Shown here in pieces: positions 41,851 through 42,634 of a DNA stretch of 42,634 nucleotides. This DNA is from Candidatus Saccharimonadota bacterium (lineage in GTDB: Bacteria; Patescibacteriota; Saccharimonadia; Saccharimonadales; JAGQMS01): assembly GCA_020428535.1 (NCBI GenBank), contig JAGQMS010000006.1, positions 1 to 42,634 of the forward strand, read 5' to 3'. Each line of letters opens with the position of its first letter. Position 1 is the first letter of the stretch. The translations under genes were made by a program, and so were the position numbers. The notes under the pieces were generated by a model, which did not search any database, was not told where the DNA came from, and worked only from the letters and a program-made list of their open reading frames with translations.

Positions 41851-42123
41851 ATGTCAAAGGTTAAAGCCGGTGGCTCAACTAAGAATGTTAAAGACTCTCC
41901 CGGTCAGCGACTTGGCGTAAAGCGCTTTGGTGGCCAGAAAGTCAATGAGGGCGAAGTTCTTGTTCGTCAGGTAGGTCAAACTAAAGTTCCTGGTGAAGGT
42001 ACTTTTATGAGCAGAAACTTTACTATCCACGCCGCTAAAGATGGTGTGGTTCACTTCGTACAACGCAAAGTAAAGAAATTTACAGGCCGAACAACTACTC
42101 GCACCGAAGTTCAAGTTCGATAA
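41851..42123 (+). CDS. rpmA: 50S ribosomal protein L27
   Basis: Ribosomal protein whose N-terminal tail reaches toward the peptidyl transferase centre. The 90 residues match L27: KAGGSTKNVKDSPGQRLGVKRFGGQKVNEGEVLVRQ, then HAAKDGVVHFV. rplU (L21), which usually precedes it, is absent; the gene has its own promoter. Two small hairpins at 42137-42152 and 42154-42169 fall within the end of the convergent gene and may help end transcription. Confidence 0.96.
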   Translation: MSKVKAGGSTKNVKDSPGQRLGVKRFGGQKVNEGEVLVRQVGQTKVPGEGTFMSRNFTIHAAKDGVVHFVQRKVKKFTGRTTTRTEVQVR

Positions 42124-42134
42124 TATAACAGACC

Positions 42135-42634
42135 TCACTGCTGTTGAGCAGTCAAATCAGCTGTGATTTGTTCGAGGATTTTTGATCGCCTAGAATCACC
42201 CGGAGGTAATAGCCCAAGCTGCATGCTCCGTAAAACGGAAGTTACTGTTCTGCCGACCGTACTAGATGAGTGCTCTTTTTTCATAATTGAGTTGCGTGTG
42301 TTTTCAATATAAACAGCCAAATTATTCCGTTCAGCTACATCAACCCCACCCCTCATTAACTGTTCTTGTCTGCTATGAATTATACTATCAAGAACATTCA
42401 GCATGTTCCGATCTTCCTTATCATTTGCTAAAGCTGCTAAATGGTTACGAATCTGATTACCGTAGTTAGCGGTAAGCATATTTTGGTCACCAACCGTAGC
42501 TAACAGCACACCCCAGAAAACATCTTGGTGTTCTTTTGGTAAATTACCGACACCATACGCTTTAGAATCAACATACTCAGTAATCTGTCTTGACGTTTCA
42601 CTTCCCTGCATTCTGTATCTGTCAATAACTGAGA
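42135..42634 (-). CDS. Hypothetical helical protein (possibly truncated at the right edge)
   Basis: A frame of at least 158 residues from an ATG at 42611. The frame stays open upstream to the window edge, so the true start may lie outside. The protein is soluble, helical and rich in Gln, Asn and Arg, with repeated NLRNHLAAL-like amphipathic stretches. I do not recognise it. It converges on rpmA with an 11-bp gap. Confidence 0.6.
   Translation of the reverse strand, partial: SVIDRYRMQGSETSRQITEYVDSKAYGVGNLPKEHQDVFWGVLLATVGDQNMLTANYGNQIRNHLAALANDKEDRNMLNVLDSIIHSRQEQLMRGGVDVAERNNLAVYIENTRNSIMKKEHSSSTVGRTVTSVLRSMQLGLLPPGDSRRSKILEQITADLTAQQQ

Noticed and set aside
1-42634. UGA recoded as glycine, as in Gracilibacteria and Absconditabacteria
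   Set aside because: TGA ends several intact genes at the expected place (murB, mraY, the small peptide), so the standard code applies.

Overview
The window looks like a chromosome segment from a Patescibacteria (CPR) genome, most likely Saccharibacteria (TM7). This rests on AT-rich, densely packed genes, a stripped-down division and cell-wall cluster, alpha2-type glycyl-tRNA synthetase, compact and divergent enzymes, many promoters placed so that transcription should begin at the start codon, and normal use of TGA as a stop. The assignment is inference; no rRNA or tRNA gene lies in the window. There is no CRISPR array, insertion sequence or prophage.

Layout. 1-995 (minus): a surface protein running off the left edge. 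1014-1280: a self-contained, GC-rich unit with its own promoter, a 41-residue membrane peptide and RNA ends that can pair; this is the most unusual item. 1365-8405 (plus): topA, a sigma-region-4/HARE-type regulator, an unknown protein and a VirD4/TraG-like ATPase, followed by a terminator. 8434-9034: AT-rich convergent intergenic DNA. 17308-9035 (minus): the dcw cluster mraZ, rsmH, a 19-codon ORF, ftsL, ftsI, mraY, ftsW, murG, ftsQ, with a MraZ-type operator in its promoter. glmS diverges from it.

19481-26199: a GH1 glycosidase, an RlmD-type RNA methyltransferase interrupted by an in-frame TAA, a DUF167 protein, a His-rich CDF-like membrane protein, a YbaK-type deacylase, a hypoxanthine phosphoribosyltransferase whose stop codon lies inside a CIRCE element, Hsp20, a PH-like protein and murB. 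26176-33720 (mostly minus): a membrane protein, a HAD phosphatase, a YHYH protein, an SGNH hydrolase, a small unknown protein, glyS, a 4-TM protein (plus), a zincin and an SDR enzyme. 33753-38716 (minus): recO, a receiver-like protein and a kinase-like protein that have both lost their phosphorylation residues, a membrane-anchored protein, xseB, xseA and a flippase-like membrane protein. 38717-39057 holds two divergent structured leader regions. 39058-42634: a Trm11-like methyltransferase with a degenerate catalytic motif, an acidic membrane-anchored protein, rpmA and an unknown protein reaching the right edge.

How it fits together. Most of the window serves the cell envelope: amino-sugar supply (glmS), the UDP-MurNAc step (murB), lipid I and II (mraY, murG), the septal machinery (ftsL, ftsI, ftsW, ftsQ) and several surface proteins. 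The visible regulators are MraZ autoregulation of the dcw cluster, HrcA/CIRCE control of hsp20, and widespread leaderless-type promoters, including one -10 element apparently shared by two divergent genes.
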